A stretch of DNA of 64,000 nucleotides from JABJOR01 sp965603075. GTDB taxonomy: Bacteria; Pseudomonadota; Alphaproteobacteria; Rhodospirillales; Casp-alpha2. The position numbers were made by a program, and so were the translations under genes. The notes under the pieces are model-generated. The model was not told the DNA's origin. It did no database searches and worked only from the letters and a program-made list of their open reading frames with translations. Positions within the stretch are counted from its first letter, which is position 1. Every line of letters begins with the position of its first letter. Where the stretch lies: positions 1-64,000 of the forward strand of contig CBFDBO010000003.1 in NCBI GenBank assembly GCA_965603075.1. Reading direction: 5' to 3'. Below, piece after piece: positions 7,266-16,448 of this stretch.

Positions 7266-9848
7266 ATGACACAAAAACGAAAATTTCGACTTGGTCCCTT
7301 GGTCCTGTTCGTGCAAGTCGCATTGCTATCTGTGATCGGCATCAGTGTCGCTGTTATCAGCTACCTTACCGCCAAGGAACAAATCCAAATCACAATTATG
7401 GAGAATTTTGAAAGAGACAAACGAGTCGTCATCAATGTGTTGATTGATGAGATCGAGCTCATATCTTCCGCCGTTGAGCTTTTGTCTCAAGGTCAGGATC
7501 TGCAGGTACTTGTAAAAAAACAAGAATGGGCTCAGGCGGAAGACGGTCTTTACGAAGCTTTATCGAAATTCAGCAGCACAAATATTGACATCCTGTTGAT
7601 TGCCGATCCTTCTGGCACCCTAAAGGGGAATGCAGGAAACCAGATTGAACAAGAAAATGAATTGGCTGTCGATTATGCGCCTTATATTGCAACAAAAGCT
7701 TGGCGGGTGACGGGTCATACTGAGAAATATATTCTTCGCTCGCTCCCCATCACCGACGATGAGTTTGGTGAAGTCATCGGGTACTTGATTTACGGTGTGA
7801 GTTTGAAAGACAATTTTAAGCTTGTTCAATTTTTGCGCCAACTAACGGGTACTGATGGACTGGCACTTTACGCTGGGGGCCGTTTTCAGGCCGGGACGCC
7901 ATTGGACAAGAAACAGGCAATGCTAAACCTGGGGGGAGAACTTGAGGGTTTGCAGAAAGATACGGTTATTCCATTCGGCGATGATAGTTTTGGCTATTTT
8001 ACACCTTTCGAGATGTTTCAGAGCGGTGATTTAAACATTTTCTTTGTTCAAGATACCAAAGCTTTCTCGGCCTTAAACAGTGCGTACCAAAAGGATTTAT
8101 TATGGCTAGGCCTGTTGATTGTAATCTCAGGCTTTTTTGTCATGTTTGTTTTTCGTTACCTCGTCATTAAACCGGCACATCAATTGGCAGACTTTGCCAG
8201 GTCGGCGGTGGGAGAACGCGAAGTTCTGTCCTACACACCCATATTTATTAAGGAATTTGATTCTGCGGCTGTCGTGGTACACCGCGTATTTGAAGAGCTA
8301 CAAGAATCGAAAGTTCATCTAGAATACCTCGTTCATGAGCGTACCCGTGAATTAGCCTTGGAAAAGGAACGCGCTGAAAACTACCTCGCCATCGCCGGGG
8401 CGATTATTGTTGCCCTAGACGCTGAAGGTACAATTACACTGATTAATAATAAGGGGAGCGAGGTTCTCGAGTATGACATAGATACTCTTATTGGGAAAAA
8501 TTGGTTCGACTTTGTTATTCCTTCCGATCAGAAGGAAATGATCAAAAATGTTTTTGCTCAGGCCATGCAAGGCAACATGGAACTGGTTGAACGTTTTGAG
8601 AACGAAGTCGTCACACGCACAGGTGATCGGCGTATGGTTTCCTGGCACAGCACGAATGTAAGGGATCTGAATGGTGATTTGGTGGGCGTCCTCAGCGCGG
8701 GTCTAGATATTACCGAAGAACGCAAAACCCAGGATGCTCTTCAGGAGGCGTTTAAATTCAACGAAGCGATTCTTTCAAACTCCCCGGTTGGCGTTATCAT
8801 TTTTGATGCCGATGGAGGCTGCCTTTCGGCCAATCTAGCGGTTGCGGATATTCTTGGTGGAACGCCCGAACAGTTACTGAAGCTAAATTATCACACGATT
8901 GATTCTTGGAAGGTAAATGGTATTTACGACTTGGCTAAAGAGGTTGTTCTAAACAACAGTAAAATCCGCCAAGAAGTGAATACGAGAACCTCATTTGGCA
9001 AAGACGTCGTTATCGATTGCTACTTGTCGCCGATCAAGGTTTCTTTAAAGACACACCTACTGGTCATGGTAACGGATGTAACGGAAACTCGTAACATGCA
9101 GGCGCAATTGATTCAGTCTTCAAAAATGGCAACTTTGGGTGAAATGGCAACCGGTGTTGCTCATGAACTCAACCAGCCATTAAATGTGATCCGCTTGGCA
9201 GTGGGTAATATTCAGCGCAAATCTAACAAAGGCGATGTCGATCCGGATTACCTGTTTGGCAAGCTCAACAAGATGGTGGAGCAGGTTGAACGCGCCGCTG
9301 CAATCATCGACCATATGCGAATTTTCGGTCGCAAAGACACTAAGGAAATGTCGCCTTTAAGCCCGGTCAAAATGGTCAAGGAGTCACTCAGCCTGATTGG
9401 AGAGCAACTGCGTTTGTCTAATATAGAGATCATCACGGAATTAGAAGAAACAGGTGCTCTCATCCTTGGCCATCAGGTGCAGATCGAACAGGTCCTATTG
9501 AACCTGTTGTCGAATGCCCGTGATGTTCTCAATGCCGGGAACGGAGCAAAAAATAAAATAATGCTGCGCGTAAAAAAGAATGAAAATCTTGGACGTGTCC
9601 AGATCGAAGTGGAAGACACTGGCGGCGGTATCGCGCCAGAAGTCCTCACACGTGTTTTCGAGCCCTTCTTCACCACCAAGGAGGTTGGCAAAGGGACCGG
9701 TCTTGGTCTGTCAATCAGCTACGGTATAATCAATGATATGGGCGGCACGATCACGGCTGAAAACACCGACGAAGGGGCGCTCTTCATTATCTCCATACCA
9801 GTCTGCGGGAATGATGCAGTGGATGGTTCTCTGCATGCCGATACTTAA
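7266..9848 (+). CDS. luxQ: LuxQ-type sensor histidine kinase without receiver domain
   Basis: Inner-membrane sensor kinase of 860 residues. TM1 is about 12-32, a ~240-residue periplasmic domain in the LuxQ position follows, and TM2 is about 278-300 (LLWLGLLIVISGFFVMF). Then come a HAMP-like/coiled linker, PAS at about 375-490 and 495-605, HisKA with H633 in GVAHELNQPL, and an HATPase with the boxes TGGGIAPEV and GKGTGLGLSIS. Vibrio LuxQ ends in a receiver domain; this protein stops after the ATPase, so phosphate must go to a separate receiver such as those encoded at 12931-16448. The first 10 bp after luxP contain only a short spacer. The presumed input is LuxP with or without AI-2. Confidence 0.85.
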   Translation: MTQKRKFRLGPLVLFVQVALLSVIGISVAVISYLTAKEQIQITIMENFERDKRVVINVLIDEIELISSAVELLSQGQDLQVLVKKQEWAQAEDGLYEALSKFSSTNIDILLIADPSGTLKGNAGNQIEQENELAVDYAPYIATKAWRVTGHTEKYILRSLPITDDEFGEVIGYLIYGVSLKDNFKLVQFLRQLTGTDGLALYAGGRFQAGTPLDKKQAMLNLGGELEGLQKDTVIPFGDDSFGYFTPFEMFQSGDLNIFFVQDTKAFSALNSAYQKDLLWLGLLIVISGFFVMFVFRYLVIKPAHQLADFARSAVGEREVLSYTPIFIKEFDSAAVVVHRVFEELQESKVHLEYLVHERTRELALEKERAENYLAIAGAIIVALDAEGTITLINNKGSEVLEYDIDTLIGKNWFDFVIPSDQKEMIKNVFAQAMQGNMELVERFENEVVTRTGDRRMVSWHSTNVRDLNGDLVGVLSAGLDITEERKTQDALQEAFKFNEAILSNSPVGVIIFDADGGCLSANLAVADILGGTPEQLLKLNYHTIDSWKVNGIYDLAKEVVLNNSKIRQEVNTRTSFGKDVVIDCYLSPIKVSLKTHLLVMVTDVTETRNMQAQLIQSSKMATLGEMATGVAHELNQPLNVIRLAVGNIQRKSNKGDVDPDYLFGKLNKMVEQVERAAAIIDHMRIFGRKDTKEMSPLSPVKMVKESLSLIGEQLRLSNIEIITELEETGALILGHQVQIEQVLLNLLSNARDVLNAGNGAKNKIMLRVKKNENLGRVQIEVEDTGGGIAPEVLTRVFEPFFTTKEVGKGTGLGLSISYGIINDMGGTITAENTDEGALFIISIPVCGNDAVDGSLHADT
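9649..9724 (+). repeat. Arm of a 76-nt inverted repeat shared by two kinase genes
   Basis: This stretch of luxQ, encoding the end of one ATPase box and the G2 box, is the reverse complement of 10040-10115 in the convergent kinase gene. It has one mismatch (at 9656), and 9657-9724 gives 68 perfect base pairs. The surrounding kinase sequence differs at many synonymous sites, so this block is unusually similar. Confidence 0.85.
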
Positions 9849-9933
9849 TCTGTTATAATGCGTCGCAGTAATACGGATAGTCACCATAGGTTCGACTATG
9901 GGATACTCTGAAATATCTGCTTATAACAAAGAT

Positions 9934-12852
9934 TCATGCGACCTCTGAAACGTCTTCGCAGGTCGGCAAAGAAATAACGAAGCGTGCGCCTTCATTGGTA
10001 TTGGTCACGGTAATCTCGCCGCCCATTTCTTTGACAATGCCGTAGCTGATTGACAGACCAAGACCGGTCCCTTTGCCAACCTCCTTGGTGGTGAAGAAGG
10101 GCTCGAACACACGTGGTAGGGCATCATCAGCGACACCGCCGCCGGTATCCTCGATGGCGATTGTTGCTTTGCCGTTATCTTCTTCAACGGTGATAGAAAT
10201 GCGTTTGTCGCCATCCTGTTTGTCTTGGAGAACATCGCGGGCATTGCCAATAAGGTTGAGCAGTACCTGTTCAATCTGCACCTGGTGGCCGAGTACCGAG
10301 TGGTGTAGTTCAGGTGCTTCAGTCGTGACTTCGATGTTGGCCAAGCGTAGTTGTTCGCCGATCAAGGTAAGGGCACTTTCGACCATGTGTTTGAGATTAA
10401 ACGGTGTCGGAACCGCGTCAGGTTTTCGACCAAAGATACGCATATGATCAATGATCGTGCTTGCCCGCAGGACCTGACCATCGATTTTGGCCAGCTTGTC
10501 GATCAGATAGTCGGCATCGAGTCTGTCCTTTTCGAATTTGTGTTGAATGTTGTGACTGACCATGCGTATGACGTTCAGAGGTTGGTTTAATTCGTGTGCT
10601 ACCCCGGTCGCCATCTCACCGAGTGTCGCCATCTTCGATGATTGAATTAACTGTGCCTGTAATTCCGTGCGCTCGCTAATATCTCGAAAAACAACGACGG
10701 CGCCGACAGTTTCATTTTCTTCAAATATTGGCGTCGAGGTGTATTCAACCGGAATTTCACTTCCGTCTTTGTGCCAAAATACTTCGTCATCAACAAGATG
10801 AACCTTACCGCCCTTAAAGGCCGCGTAAATCGGGCATTCCGTACGCGGATAATAGGTGCCATTGGGTCTTGTGTGATGGAGAAGGTCATGCTGGTTGACG
10901 CCAATCAGTTCATCAACCTCATATCCCAACATCGCGGTTACAGCAGGGTTAGCAAATGTGCAAAGACCATCCAGATCAACGCCGTAAATTCCATCCCCGG
11001 CAGCGTTGAGAATTAGCTCGTTGCGTCGACTCAGTCTTTGAATTTGCTGTTCTGCATTTTTGCTTTCGGTAATATCTTGGACAACGCCGAGCATGTTCAA
11101 TGGTTGATCATTTTCGTCCCGTACAACATCGCCCTTTTCCAGAAGAATGCGAACGGTTCCGTTCGGCCATACAACTCGATGTTCGATGTTGTATTCTTCG
11201 CCCTTCTCGATGCAAGCCATAACGGCACCAGTAACCATTTCCCGGTCTTCAGGGTGGATTGCGGTCACGAAATTATCATAAGTGGTTTCAAGCTGGCCAG
11301 GTTCATAGCCGAACAATGGCCCTATACGTTCAGACCAGTAAAGTTCACCACTCTGAATGTTCCAATCCCAAGTTCCGATATTGGCGAAATTTTGACTTTT
11401 AGTGAAACGCTCCTCGCTTTTCTTCAATAATAATTCTGAGGCACGACGTATGGTTACATCGCGGGCGGTCCCCCGATAGCCATGAAACTCTCCTTCGCCA
11501 TCGAATACAGGTATGCCACTTACGCTAATAATAATTTCTTCATTTGTGCTGGTAATAATTGAATACTCAAGTTCTCTGAACATTTTATGATTTTCGAGAT
11601 CATCACGATGTGTTTTCCATTTTTCTTCATTTATGTTTTTGCTAACGAGATCCCACCGGGATTTGCCCAATATGTCCTTAGTATTAGAGCCGATTGCTTC
11701 TGGCCCTCGTTCGGAAACATAGGTAAAGCGGTGATCAACGTCAGTTTCCCAAAACCAGTCGGAGGATGATTCTGTGATGTCACGGAAACGTTGTTCATTG
11801 AAACGTAAATCATTTTCTACTCTCTTCCGCTCGGTAATATCCAGAACCGTGCCAATCATGGAAACAGGTTGGCCAGTGTTGTCTCGTTGGACCTCGCCAA
11901 TGGCACGGATGTGGCGGAGTACCCCTTTGGCATCAATAATTCTGAATTCGGTATCATAGAGGACGTCATTCTCAAGGGAGTTCTGTACCTGTTCTGTTAC
12001 TTTTTGACGGTCTTGCGGGTGTAGGGCATTGAGAAATAGGTCTTGGGTTGGTTCTACTTCACCAGGTTGGTATCCAAATATTCTGAATTGTTCGTCAGAC
12101 CATTCTTCAGAATTGTCGCTGATATTCCAGGACCAACTTCCAAGACCAGCAAGTTCCTGTGCCTTGGCAAGTTCCTTCTGACTTTTGGATAACTTTTTCA
12201 GGGCAACTTCTTTTTCGGCAAAAGGTGTCACAAAGTACCGAGCAGCAAAAATTCCAATCACCAGCATGGCAGACGATAAAATTGCAGCAACAATCGCCGA
12301 TATAATATACGGGCGGTTGATTTCTGCCGTGTCAATCTTGGCGACCAATCCGATATCAAGAATGGAAACAGGCTCATAAGACGCCAATACCTGATGCCCT
12401 TTGTAATCAGGGGCGATAATTTCTCCACTTTCGCCTATCAATGCCCGTTCCATTGGAATGGGGACAAATTCCGGAAGCTGAAAATTAACCTCCCCTTCAA
12501 AACGAGGTTTTTGCAGAATATTAATCTGCCCGTCAATTAATTTACCAATGACGAATTCGCCGGTTTCTCCAAATCCGTTCAGGGTTTTATGAGCGGAAAC
12601 GATTTTCTCCATTGTCGCCCCGAAGGCACCGTCAAGATGATCATTTGTACTGTATAAAACATCAAATTGGGCTACTGCCTCAAACAAACGTGCCTGACTG
12701 AGAACCATTTGCGTTAGTCGTGATTTTTCTTCTTCCATCCCCACCTTGAACAAGGTTGCGATGGAAATACCGACCGTCGCCGTGCCAATAAGGCAAATTA
12801 ACACGGGAGCCATCAGTGAAGGGCGTTTGAACATACTTTGAAAAGTGTTCAT
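9934..12852 (-). CDS. Multi-PAS membrane sensor histidine kinase
   Basis: A 972-residue kinase convergent with luxQ. TM1 is about residues 13-33, an extracytoplasmic sensor region about 35-185, and TM2 about 187-212. Four PAS domains follow (starting near SWSWNISDN, DWFWETDVD, TWDWNIQSG and GIYGVDLDG), then HisKA with H753 in GVAHELNQPL and an HATPase. Its kinase core closely matches that of the LuxQ-type protein and also lacks a receiver, so the two probably share downstream partners. The extracytoplasmic domain is different, implying a second signal feeding the same relay. The ligand is unknown. Confidence 0.85.
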   Translation of the reverse strand: MNTFQSMFKRPSLMAPVLICLIGTATVGISIATLFKVGMEEEKSRLTQMVLSQARLFEAVAQFDVLYSTNDHLDGAFGATMEKIVSAHKTLNGFGETGEFVIGKLIDGQINILQKPRFEGEVNFQLPEFVPIPMERALIGESGEIIAPDYKGHQVLASYEPVSILDIGLVAKIDTAEINRPYIISAIVAAILSSAMLVIGIFAARYFVTPFAEKEVALKKLSKSQKELAKAQELAGLGSWSWNISDNSEEWSDEQFRIFGYQPGEVEPTQDLFLNALHPQDRQKVTEQVQNSLENDVLYDTEFRIIDAKGVLRHIRAIGEVQRDNTGQPVSMIGTVLDITERKRVENDLRFNEQRFRDITESSSDWFWETDVDHRFTYVSERGPEAIGSNTKDILGKSRWDLVSKNINEEKWKTHRDDLENHKMFRELEYSIITSTNEEIIISVSGIPVFDGEGEFHGYRGTARDVTIRRASELLLKKSEERFTKSQNFANIGTWDWNIQSGELYWSERIGPLFGYEPGQLETTYDNFVTAIHPEDREMVTGAVMACIEKGEEYNIEHRVVWPNGTVRILLEKGDVVRDENDQPLNMLGVVQDITESKNAEQQIQRLSRRNELILNAAGDGIYGVDLDGLCTFANPAVTAMLGYEVDELIGVNQHDLLHHTRPNGTYYPRTECPIYAAFKGGKVHLVDDEVFWHKDGSEIPVEYTSTPIFEENETVGAVVVFRDISERTELQAQLIQSSKMATLGEMATGVAHELNQPLNVIRMVSHNIQHKFEKDRLDADYLIDKLAKIDGQVLRASTIIDHMRIFGRKPDAVPTPFNLKHMVESALTLIGEQLRLANIEVTTEAPELHHSVLGHQVQIEQVLLNLIGNARDVLQDKQDGDKRISITVEEDNGKATIAIEDTGGGVADDALPRVFEPFFTTKEVGKGTGLGLSISYGIVKEMGGEITVTNTNEGARFVISLPTCEDVSEVA
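10040..10115 (-). repeat. Second arm of the inverted repeat with luxQ
   Basis: Reverse-complement partner of 9649-9724, 75 of 76 bases matching, lying about 315 bp away in opposite orientation inside the convergent kinase gene. It encodes the same FEPFFTTKEVGKGTGLGLSI segment. Confidence 0.85.
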
Positions 12853-12930
12853 TGTTATTCGATCCTTTAGTTAAATAACGATGGCGGCAAAATCGTATTC
12901 CCAATAATGATCATTCTATTATTCTTTATG

Positions 12931-14142
12931 TTATGGAGCTGTTGGCACGGAAATCGTAACCGTCGTGCCTTTCTCAGGATTACTTTCTATCATCATTTGC
13001 CCACCGTGCAGTTCGGCGACGCCACTGGCCAGAGGCAGGCCTAGCCCCATACCTTCAAATTTGCGGTTAACGGTTCCCTCGATCTTTCTCATCGGCTTGA
13101 TAGCAATGGTGGCCTGTTCGGGCGTCATACCCGGGCCGTCGTCAGAAACAGATATGTGAACCTGCTCGCCTTCGCAATTTATGGACAGGGACACGTTGAC
13201 GCCATCGTGCCCGTACTTGGCAGCGTTCTCAATTAGATGTCCGATGGCTTTTTGCAGTTCCTGAAAATCGGCATTCATGGTGAACGGTCGCTTAGGCAAT
13301 TCGCAATGCAGTTCCGCATTCCATTCAGCAAGAACCCGGGTGTAATCAGCGGCGATGGAATCGACGAAATTTTGAACCGAAAACCGTGACCGTGTCAGTA
13401 TCAGGTCGCCCGCTGAAAGGGCTGAAAGGGTGAAAATGGAATCGACCGTTTTCGTCAACCTCATTCCGGCTGAATATATATGGTCGGCGCATTTCTTGTC
13501 ATTCTCGTCATTTCTGTCCCGACTTGATTCTTTAAGTAGTTGTGAGAATCCAACAATAGCGTGAAGTGGCATTTTCAGTTCATGACTCATCCTCTGCAGG
13601 AATTCATCCTTCAGATTATTGATAACACTCAGCTCCTGATTCTTCTGGTTCAATTCCTTGTTTCGTTCAACCAGGTCAGTTACCAGATGACCCTGATAAA
13701 AACGATCATTGGCGCGCAGGTGGATCATTTCCTCGGCCCGTCGGATCGAATGAAGCAGATGGCCGGGTGAAATTGGCTTGGTCAGAAAATCCTCGGCACC
13801 CAGCTGCAGTGCCTCAATCGCTTCCTTCATGTCGGCATGTCCGGTAACCACGATAACGAACAGATCGCGTTGGTCGCCGTAATCATTATTCAAACAGCGC
13901 GCCATTTCCAACCCATCTATACCGGGCATGTGGATATCGGTGACAACGATTCCAATTTCTGTATCCTCCCTGACCATATCAAGGCCCTGGATGGTATTAA
14001 AGGCGGATACACATTTCAGTCCCTCGTCCTGGAGTTGTTTGATGATCTCATTGATAGTATCCACCTCGTCATCAATGATCAGTATCTTGGTGTTTTTTGG
14101 AATGGCGCTTTTTGAAATATTAAATTCTGTTAGTTGCCCCAT
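12931..14142 (-). CDS. Receiver-histidine kinase protein, copy 1
   Basis: Soluble protein of 403 residues from the ATG at 14142 (MGQLTEF), which has AAAGGA upstream; the longer frame from 14181 lacks one. An N-terminal receiver has the acidic pair IDDE, phosphoacceptor D69 (VTDIHMP) and switch Lys in LTKP. A coiled linker follows, then HisKA with H187 (MSHELKMP) and an HATPase with DDGPGM and GMGLGLPL. REC-first kinases act as relay stations: the receiver can be phosphorylated by an upstream kinase such as the LuxQ-type one and modulate the output of the second kinase. The receiver half is nearly identical to that of the next gene, but the kinase half is not. Confidence 0.85.
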   Translation of the reverse strand: MGQLTEFNISKSAIPKNTKILIIDDEVDTINEIIKQLQDEGLKCVSAFNTIQGLDMVREDTEIGIVVTDIHMPGIDGLEMARCLNNDYGDQRDLFVIVVTGHADMKEAIEALQLGAEDFLTKPISPGHLLHSIRRAEEMIHLRANDRFYQGHLVTDLVERNKELNQKNQELSVINNLKDEFLQRMSHELKMPLHAIVGFSQLLKESSRDRNDENDKKCADHIYSAGMRLTKTVDSIFTLSALSAGDLILTRSRFSVQNFVDSIAADYTRVLAEWNAELHCELPKRPFTMNADFQELQKAIGHLIENAAKYGHDGVNVSLSINCEGEQVHISVSDDGPGMTPEQATIAIKPMRKIEGTVNRKFEGMGLGLPLASGVAELHGGQMMIESNPEKGTTVTISVPTAP

Positions 14143-14221
14143 TTCCAGTATCCTTTCGTTGGTGAATGCACTCGAAAACAATGATATACTTTTGTTTTAT
14201 CGATATTGCTCAGTTGTTGCT
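14143..14221. repeat. Leader repeat shared by the two receiver-kinase genes
   Basis: The 79 bp upstream of copy 1 align without gaps to 15596-15674 upstream of copy 2, at the same 1453-bp offset as the start codons. They include the identical 19-nt block ATATTGCTCAGTTGTTGCT at 14203-14221 and 15656-15674. This shows that the duplication included the leader/promoter region. Confidence 0.75.
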
Positions 14222-14260
14222 GCACAGTTAAAAACCAGACGCCTGCACCGTCAGTATCAT

Positions 14261-15595
14261 TTACAGGATATTGTTTGGTAGGATCACCGTAACAACTGTC
14301 CATTTGCCGACCTCACTTTCGAAGGAAAGTTTACCTTCGTGACTATCGACCAAGGATTTTACAATTGCCAACCCGAGACCAATGCCTTCTTGTGAAATGT
14401 AGGAAGATGACTCATCCCTAACGAAGGGATCGGTCAGCTGCGGAATTTTGTCGACAGGGATACCCCGCCCTGTATCTTTCACGCTGATGATAAATTCTCC
14501 GTGCTTTAACTTTACGGAAAGATCAATTTTACCATTTTCCGGCGTGAACTTGACCGAATTATAAAGCAGGTTAACCAGAATCTGTTTTATGGCACGCTGG
14601 TCAGCATGCAATAGCGGTAAATTGTCTTCTGCATCAATCGAATACGTTATGTTTTTGCGTTTCGCGGCCACTGTGATAATTGGAGAGCAAGCCTCAATAA
14701 CATCTTTGATATCCAGTTTTTCCTTGGTCAATGTTTTCTGCCCCGCCTCAATGGCAGAAAGATCAAGGATGTCGTTGATGAGGCTGAGGAGGTGATTACT
14801 GCTTGATATAATATCGTTGGCGTACTCTTTATATTTGTCCGAACCGAGGGATCCAAAATATTCACCTGCCATCATTTCTGAAAATCCTGAAATGGCATTA
14901 ATCGGTGTGCGCAGTTCATGACTCATGACAGCCAGAAATTCAGATTTTGCAATGTTGGCACTTTCTGCTTCTATCTTGGCGATTTGTAATTCCCGGGTTC
15001 GTTCAACGACCTTGTTCTCAAGTTCAATTCGAGCCTCGGTCAGTTCCTGATTCTTCTGGTCCAGTTCATTGTTTCGATCAACCAGATCAGTTGCCAGATG
15101 TCCTGCTTCCGTGGTTTTTCTTACGACTTCACTTTCCAGATGATCTTGATAGAAACGATCATTGGCGCGCAGGTGAATCATTTCTCCGGCCCGACGGACC
15201 GAATGAAGCAGATGATCGGGAGAAATGGGCTTGGTTAGAAAATCCTCGGCACCCAGTTGTAGTGCCTCAATCGCTTCCTTCATGCCCGCATGTCCGGTAA
15301 CCACGATAACGAACAGATCGCGTTTATCGCCGTAATCATTGTTCAAACACCGCGCCATTTCCAACCCGTCCATACCGGGCATACGGATATCGGTAACAAC
15401 GATTCCGATTTCTGTATCCTCTCTAACCATATCAAGGGCCTGGGCAGCATTGAAGGCAGTAACACATTTTAGACCCTCGTCCTCAAGCTGTTCGACGATT
15501 TCGCTGACAATATCCACCTCGTCATCGACGATCAGTATCTTAGCGTTTTTCGGAATGGTGTTTTCTGAAATACTGAATTGTGCTATCTGCACCAT
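14261..15595 (-). CDS. Receiver-histidine kinase protein, copy 2
   Basis: Paralogue of the preceding gene, 444 residues. The receiver has D69 (VTDIRMP) and LTKPIS. A longer coiled-coil linker spans about residues 150-215, and the kinase half has H226 in LAVMSHELRTPIN plus an HATPase with KDTGRGIPV and GIGLGLAIV. The linker contains about 38 residues absent from copy 1. AAAGGATCC precedes the ATG. It is divergent from the OmpR-type regulator at 15723, whose promoter shares the intergenic space, suggesting that the two are expressed together and act in the same relay. The true partner receivers cannot be read from sequence. Confidence 0.85.
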   Translation of the reverse strand: MVQIAQFSISENTIPKNAKILIVDDEVDIVSEIVEQLEDEGLKCVTAFNAAQALDMVREDTEIGIVVTDIRMPGMDGLEMARCLNNDYGDKRDLFVIVVTGHAGMKEAIEALQLGAEDFLTKPISPDHLLHSVRRAGEMIHLRANDRFYQDHLESEVVRKTTEAGHLATDLVDRNNELDQKNQELTEARIELENKVVERTRELQIAKIEAESANIAKSEFLAVMSHELRTPINAISGFSEMMAGEYFGSLGSDKYKEYANDIISSSNHLLSLINDILDLSAIEAGQKTLTKEKLDIKDVIEACSPIITVAAKRKNITYSIDAEDNLPLLHADQRAIKQILVNLLYNSVKFTPENGKIDLSVKLKHGEFIISVKDTGRGIPVDKIPQLTDPFVRDESSSYISQEGIGLGLAIVKSLVDSHEGKLSFESEVGKWTVVTVILPNNIL

Positions 15596-15670
15596 CTCAA
15601 GGATCCTTTAATTGGTGAATGTATTCCCAGATAATGACATATTGTTGTTGTATCAATATTGCTCAGTTGT

Positions 15671-15679
15671 TGCTATAAT
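15671..15679 (+). promoter_or_regulatory. Extended -10 promoter element for the OmpR-type regulator
   Basis: TGCTATAAT matches an extended -10 (TGn followed by consensus TATAAT) 44 nt before the TTG start at 15723. No good -35 lies 17 nt upstream, as is common for extended -10 promoters. It is embedded at the end of the leader repeat; the other leader copy reads differently here. Confidence 0.45.
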
Positions 15680-15722
15680 GTTACAAAATGACCTACCCAA
15701 TTTCACATGGGGATCATGAATT

Positions 15723-16448
15723 TTGAATTCAATACCTGATATTCGAAAGAAACAGCATTTGTTGGTCGTCGAGGACGATGAAATGCTGGTGGCGCTGTTA
15801 GACGCCTACCTTGAAAAGGAAGGTTATGACATTACAAGTGTCACGACCGGCAAGGAGATGTTTAACGTTTTGAAGCATCATCCGGTTGATCTGATCATGC
15901 TTGATCTCACCCTGCCAGACGAAGACGGCTTGACCCTTACTCGTCAAATCCGAGCGCGTTCCAATATTCCCGTCATCATCATGACAGCGCGCCAAGGAAT
16001 GGAGGACCGGTTGGCTGGTCTAGATATCGGTGCCGACGATTTTTTAACCAAGCCGTTCGATCCACGGGAAATGGTGCTCAGGGTACGCAATGTACTCACG
16101 CGCACCGGCGAGAGGGGAGATATTCGATCTGAGAACGTTGCTTTCGACGGATGGTTGCTGGACTTGTCGGCGCGAACTCTGGCAGACACTGACGGTGGCG
16201 ATGTCGCCCTGACCAACAGTGAATTCAATCTTCTCGCTGCCCTTGCCAAGGCGCCGAACCGGGTCTTGTCACGGGGGCATTTGCTGGACGCGGTTGCCAG
16301 CAACGACGAGCCACCCACCGATCGCATGATCGATGTATTCGTCAGTCGTTTGCGCAAGAAGATCGAGAAAAATCCAAAAAAACCGGCCTACATCGTCACC
16401 GTGCCGGGGCATGGCTATAAGTTTACGGGGCGCACATCTATCAACTGA
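15723..16448 (+). CDS. OmpR-family response regulator
   Basis: A 241-residue DNA-binding response regulator. The receiver has the acidic pocket VVEDDE, phosphoacceptor D61 (LMLDLTLP) and switch Lys in LTKPFDP. A C-terminal winged helix (LTNSEFNLLAALA ... DVFVSRLRKKIE ... TVPGHGYKF) follows. The start appears to be TTG with GGGGA about 9 nt upstream; an ATG at 15716 is out of frame. The gene sits at the end of the LuxP/kinase island and is the only DNA-binding output there, so it is the most likely terminal target. It overlaps the convergent TetR gene by 8 bp. Confidence 0.88.
   Translation: MNSIPDIRKKQHLLVVEDDEMLVALLDAYLEKEGYDITSVTTGKEMFNVLKHHPVDLIMLDLTLPDEDGLTLTRQIRARSNIPVIIMTARQGMEDRLAGLDIGADDFLTKPFDPREMVLRVRNVLTRTGERGDIRSENVAFDGWLLDLSARTLADTDGGDVALTNSEFNLLAALAKAPNRVLSRGHLLDAVASNDEPPTDRMIDVFVSRLRKKIEKNPKKPAYIVTVPGHGYKFTGRTSIN

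Noticed and set aside
9884..9901. 6-bp stem CCATAG/CTATGG between the convergent kinase genes as a bidirectional terminator
   Set aside because: The stem is short and has no T-run on either side.
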